Assembly: GCA_014904845.1 (NCBI GenBank)
Contig: MU119584.1
Location: 1-42,120 of the forward strand
Length of the DNA stretch: 42,120 nucleotides
Source: Acephala macrosclerotiorum
Lineage: Eukaryota; Ascomycota; Leotiomycetes; Helotiales; Mollisiaceae
Direction of reading: 5' to 3'
Part shown: in pieces, positions 39,097 to 42,120 of the stretch
Position numbering within the stretch: the first letter of the stretch is position 1
Layout of the letters: each line of letters begins with the position of its first letter
The notes under the pieces: generated by a model
What the model was told of the DNA's origin: nothing
The model's database searches: none
Seen by the model: only the letters and a program-made list of their open reading frames with translations
Made by a program: the position numbers and the translations under genes

Positions 39097-39290
39097 TGTC
39101 GGGACATATACACGTGCTTATCACGTGCCCTAGCTAAGAGGGAGCTAGCGTAGAAGTTGAGAATATATTAACACTTTCAACTCGAAACTTAGCTCTTTAG
39201 GCGGTCAACAACTTTTATACCCAATACGTAAAGACTACGCTTATTGGACGTGATATGTTGATATACTCGAGTATCCTAGTACTACCAACA
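39097..39290 (+). mobile_element. Intact solo LTR, family A
   Basis: A 194-base sequence starts TGTCGGGACATA and ends CTACCAACA, with the TG..CA ends of LTR retrotransposons. The five bases AATAT lie directly before (39092-39096) and after it (39291-39295), a perfect target-site duplication. No internal element sequence remains, so it is a solo LTR left by recombination between two LTRs. It keeps C and G outside CpG, so it has not been mutated, although the DNA around it is A/T-rich. Two heavily mutated relatives lie at 438-570 and 25373-25555 in the same orientation. The element class (Ty1/copia or Ty3/gypsy) cannot be told from the LTR alone. Confidence 0.9.
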
Positions 39291-39426
39291 AATATTATTT
39301 ATTATAATAAATAAAAATTATAATTTTTTTTTAATTTAATTATAAAATAATTAATTATTTACACGAGTAAATAAATTAAAATATCGTAATTTGAAACAAA
39401 GAAATATAATTTGCAAGCTTATAATT

Positions 39427-41586
39427 TCAATGGATATTTATTACAGAGATAATATCCTTGAGTTTTCCACTATCCAGTTTTTCGTCCATTTCTCCATCCA
39501 TGAATCCAAGAACGAAACACGGGCCGATGTAGACGTAATGGGACTCAACCTTCCGAAGCACAAGAAGAAATGGGCATCCGAAGAGCCACCAAATGGTATC
39601 ATCAGCCAAGACTCCCGGAGGCCCAGACCCTAAATAGCCTGCGCTTGTGTCAAAGATGTAATCACTCATCGGCACTGTATGCCAAAAGCCCCCGACATGG
39701 TAAATGCTCATATGAATCTTTGTAAAGGAGTCGAGAAGCGAAACAGTAACTGGCAAGTTTAACTGTGAATCGTTTCCTAGAAACCGCTCTCGAAAATGTT
39801 GTGGGAACTCTTCACCCCCAAAAAACAGTCCGGAGAATCCTAGTTGATATAGACCAGTAACCACTCCCACGAGCGCGTCCTCAGGGGCCAAGGCCGGTTG
39901 ATAGACACTTTCAACAATAAAGTCCACGCCAAGTCTGAGGAATTCCTCAGGGTTGTAGTCTATCCTTGCTCTAGCGTCGTTGGGATTGGTATTGTGAAAC
40001 ATAGTTCGCAATAGAGCTTGTAAACGAGGAATCCCAGTTGGATAGGGTGGATTTTGCTTGTCGGCGTAAGTGCAGGTAAAGTTGCACCTTTCTTCAGTGC
40101 TTGAGATCGAGATACAGTTGTTTATCTTTCCCACTTCAAGCTCTACTCCCTGCCATGTTAAGACGCCGGACTCCGTATCTGCTCTTGAAGGAAACCCACG
40201 ATACCCTCTGCTAGCTCTGCAATATAACCAATTAAATGGCAGAGCTCGTCTGCTAGACTTGGATATCGCTTGCCAATCGGGGGCCCAAGATGGAATGCCG
40301 TGTTCCGTTCGCTGTCCCTCTCGAGCAGTATTGATACCAGCCCAACTCAAAAAGAGTAAATCTTCCGACTCACCCAACCAAAACCGTGCAAATTCACTAT
40401 AGACCTTTCCCAATGGCGTTTCGTAACCGCCCACGATCTGCTGGGCTGTCAAGCCAAGGAGAGAATACACTTTGTCTCTTGGATTGGATACTTGGAGACG
40501 ATAGGTAAAGGTAACTAGATCAATGAGTGATGGCGGCTTGTCCATGTTCTGGATCGAGTCCCGAATATTTTTAACCTTATGAAAGGTTTTGTTTGCCCAA
40601 AGTTTGTTTGTCATTTCAGCCCATACATTGTCTTCGATGAAATCTGGTTTTTGATATCTAGGGTTCAGACCCTCGAAGAACTGACTCAAGATCTCCAAAT
40701 CCTTTGCTTCCACGCATGAACCGCCGCACATATAAACTTGATGTCGCGCTAGATAGGTTTCTTGGAAAACCCACCCCCTCGTCCAATATGGTCGCTCAGC
40801 CAAGTCCTGTAAGCCTTCGCGCCATGGCGGAATAGCCCCCGAGATTCTGATGGCTTGGTAGTTCCACATTTCTGGGAATTGCGATAGCCATGAGACGTCC
40901 AATGGGTCTTTAGCCTCTCGTATTGCTTTAGCTACCGGTGGCACGAGTCGAAGTGCCAGGGTGGTGTTTCTAGATTCTGGTCCAAGCCAAGAAATCACCA
41001 GGGTTGCATAGGAATATAACTTTCCCATGAGCTGTACCTGGTGTCCCCGCTCCTTTATATCATTCTGATTGATGCATATACCATCTGCCCAAAATGCGCG
41101 GAGGATATGCGTTGCGTCGGTGGCTTCGATGTGCTCAAGTCCAGAAGCAAGGTTTCTACCTACCCGCACAGCCTTTCCGTTGACAATTATTTCCTCCGTC
41201 TCAGAAGGATCGCCCCACACATAAGATAACGCCGTGAACTGCAGATCTTTATGCAGGATGGTGTGATAGAGTGTGCACTCGATTCTGTTGTCCTTGGCCC
41301 GACCGTGAATATGTAGAAGGCGAATTTCGTCTTTCTCTTTTCGGAGCGGTCGGTATATTAGGTTGACAACTGTATGATCATCGGATGAAGGAGGAAGGTT
41401 TTGGTTTGAGTCGCTTGGGCTATTGGTGCCGAAGTCAAATAGCTCATCTGACAGGCTGTGAAGCAGAAAGTTTGTAGTGTGTGATGATCTAATTTGAGGG
41501 TGCTCTGCATCTTCAACATATCAGCGAAGGTGATCAGGCTGCGACAGAAGGCAACTTACAAGATGGATATGGAGTACCTGCAGCAT
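39427..41586 (-). CDS. HET-domain protein (heterokaryon incompatibility type)
   Basis: Exon 2 (41502-39427) is open for 691 codons. The HET signature runs in order: ALSYVWGDPSE near residue 100, WADGICINQND near 147, WLGPES near 181 and YWTRGWVFQE near 248. HET proteins take part in non-self recognition and programmed cell death after hyphal fusion; this one has no NACHT, WD40 or ankyrin part, which is usual for stand-alone members. Exon 2 has no ATG before the domain and a stop just upstream, so a first exon is needed. The ATG at 41586 gives nine codons to a GTAAGT donor at 41559, joining in phase to an acceptor before 41502, for about 700 residues. An ATG at 41590 with a GTACTC donor is a weaker option. 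The gene lies alone between AT-rich tracts, with the solo LTR 137 bases beyond its stop codon. Confidence 0.85.
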
Positions 41587-41590
41587 CCAT

Positions 41591-41889
41591 ATTGAGTATG
41601 TGCGACTTCGGGAAACCCTCCCTCCTCTGGGAAGAAGTCCAAAATACCTGGGCTGGAGAAAATAAAGGAAGGAAACGACAACTGTTCGATTATGCACCTT
41701 TTATACCAATTGGTGGTTACATGTTGGAGGCGGGGCTATGGGTGGCTGTGTCGCGGGGAACCCGCGCAGATGAACTGCGCTTTACGATGGCAAGCATCGG
41801 TGCAATGATGGAACTCAGAAGTCTTGAAATATCAATCCCCTTGGACTTCAGAATGGAGACCAAATCGAAAGCCACGCCTTAGAAAGACA
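41591..41889. other. Upstream region of the HET gene
   Basis: Normal-composition sequence of about 300 bases before the HET start on the minus strand, likely its promoter and leader. A plus-strand frame here (ATG near 41598 to 41882) resembles no family I know and is not called. Confidence 0.35.
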
Positions 41890-42049
41890 CAAATAATGCA
41901 AAGAAAGAATTGAAAAAAAGAAAAATTCATGATTTGCAACTTCTATTTCAATATAGTAATTTTATTATATAAAACGTCGAATTTTAAATAGTTAAACTAT
42001 TTAACGTTATTCAATATTTAATATTATAATTTATTATTTAATTTCAAGT
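41890..42049. other. Start of a second AT-rich tract
   Basis: Composition drops sharply to A/T from about 41890 to the window end, with C and G mostly in CpG (for example AACGTCGAATT). This may be the edge of another RIP-mutated block. The window ends before it can be identified. Confidence 0.5.
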
Positions 42050-42120
42050 AAAATAAATAAAATAAATAAAATAAATAAAATAAATAAAATAAATAAAATA
42101 AATAAAATAAATAAAATAAA
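42050..42120 (+). repeat. 9-base minisatellite (AAAATAAAT)n
   Basis: Nearly eight perfect copies of AAAATAAAT run to the window edge, so the array may continue beyond it. Confidence 0.9.

Larger units (their letters stand above)
38946..39410. other. Small AT-rich patch with inserted solo LTR
   Basis: Both sides of the solo LTR are A/T-rich with few C or G outside CpG, like the large left block, so this looks like a short RIP-mutated or A/T-rich segment that later received an insertion. It includes ATTAATTAATTAATTAA at its left edge and separates the oxidoreductase from the HET gene. Confidence 0.6.

Noticed and set aside
41598..41882. Plus-strand frame of about 95 codons divergent from the HET gene
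   Set aside because: No recognisable family, overlaps the probable HET first exon and promoter, and runs into A/T-rich DNA.
42050..42120. CRISPR-like or regulatory array
   Set aside because: It is a simple 9-base tandem repeat without spacers, in a eukaryotic genome.

Overview
The window is nuclear DNA of a filamentous ascomycete (Pezizomycotina). The genes have short spliceosomal introns (about 47-105 bases, GT..AG, often with a CTAAC-like branch point). The families are typical of such fungi: an MFS transporter, a GATA factor, an RTA1-like membrane protein, a berberine-bridge-type FAD oxidoreductase and a HET-domain protein. About 27 kb of extremely AT-rich DNA carries the mark of repeat-induced point mutation (RIP). 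The class or species cannot be fixed from the sequence.

Bases 1-27230 are a gene-free AT-rich block. It holds three pairs of direct repeats in concentric order, which I read as nested LTR retrotransposons. Pair A is at 438-570 and 25373-25555, pair R at 6459-6606 and 24339-24486, and pair B at 12061-12320 and 23861-24120. Differences between copies are almost all C/T or G/A transitions, and CpG sites are largely spared. An undecayed solo LTR of family A (39097-39290, with a 5-base target duplication AATAT) sits in the gene-rich part and serves as a reference for the mutated copies. A 16-N gap at 26978-26993 is flanked by a 68-base duplication. The block ends at about 27.23 kb with a pair of 47-base direct repeats.

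Bases 27.6-41.6 kb have normal composition and hold five intact genes. They are a 565-residue MFS transporter of the Vba/Fnx type (28880-31048, +, eight exons), a 443-residue AreA/NIT2-like GATA factor with internal repeats (32460-33791, +), a 303-residue RTA1-like protein (35062-36254, +, six exons), a 496-residue FAD-linked oxidoreductase with both candidate covalent flavin residues (36822-38532, +, five exons) and a roughly 700-residue HET protein (39427-about 41586, -, two exons). A possible decayed F-box-like reading frame lies at 31474-32018 (-). The HET gene is isolated between a small AT-rich patch with the solo LTR and a second AT-rich tract that ends the window in a 9-base minisatellite.

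The genes do not form an evident pathway. Two transport or membrane proteins, one regulator and one oxidoreductase lie together, but no core biosynthetic enzyme is present. The most informative content is the record of transposon nesting and strand-biased mutation in the AT-rich block.
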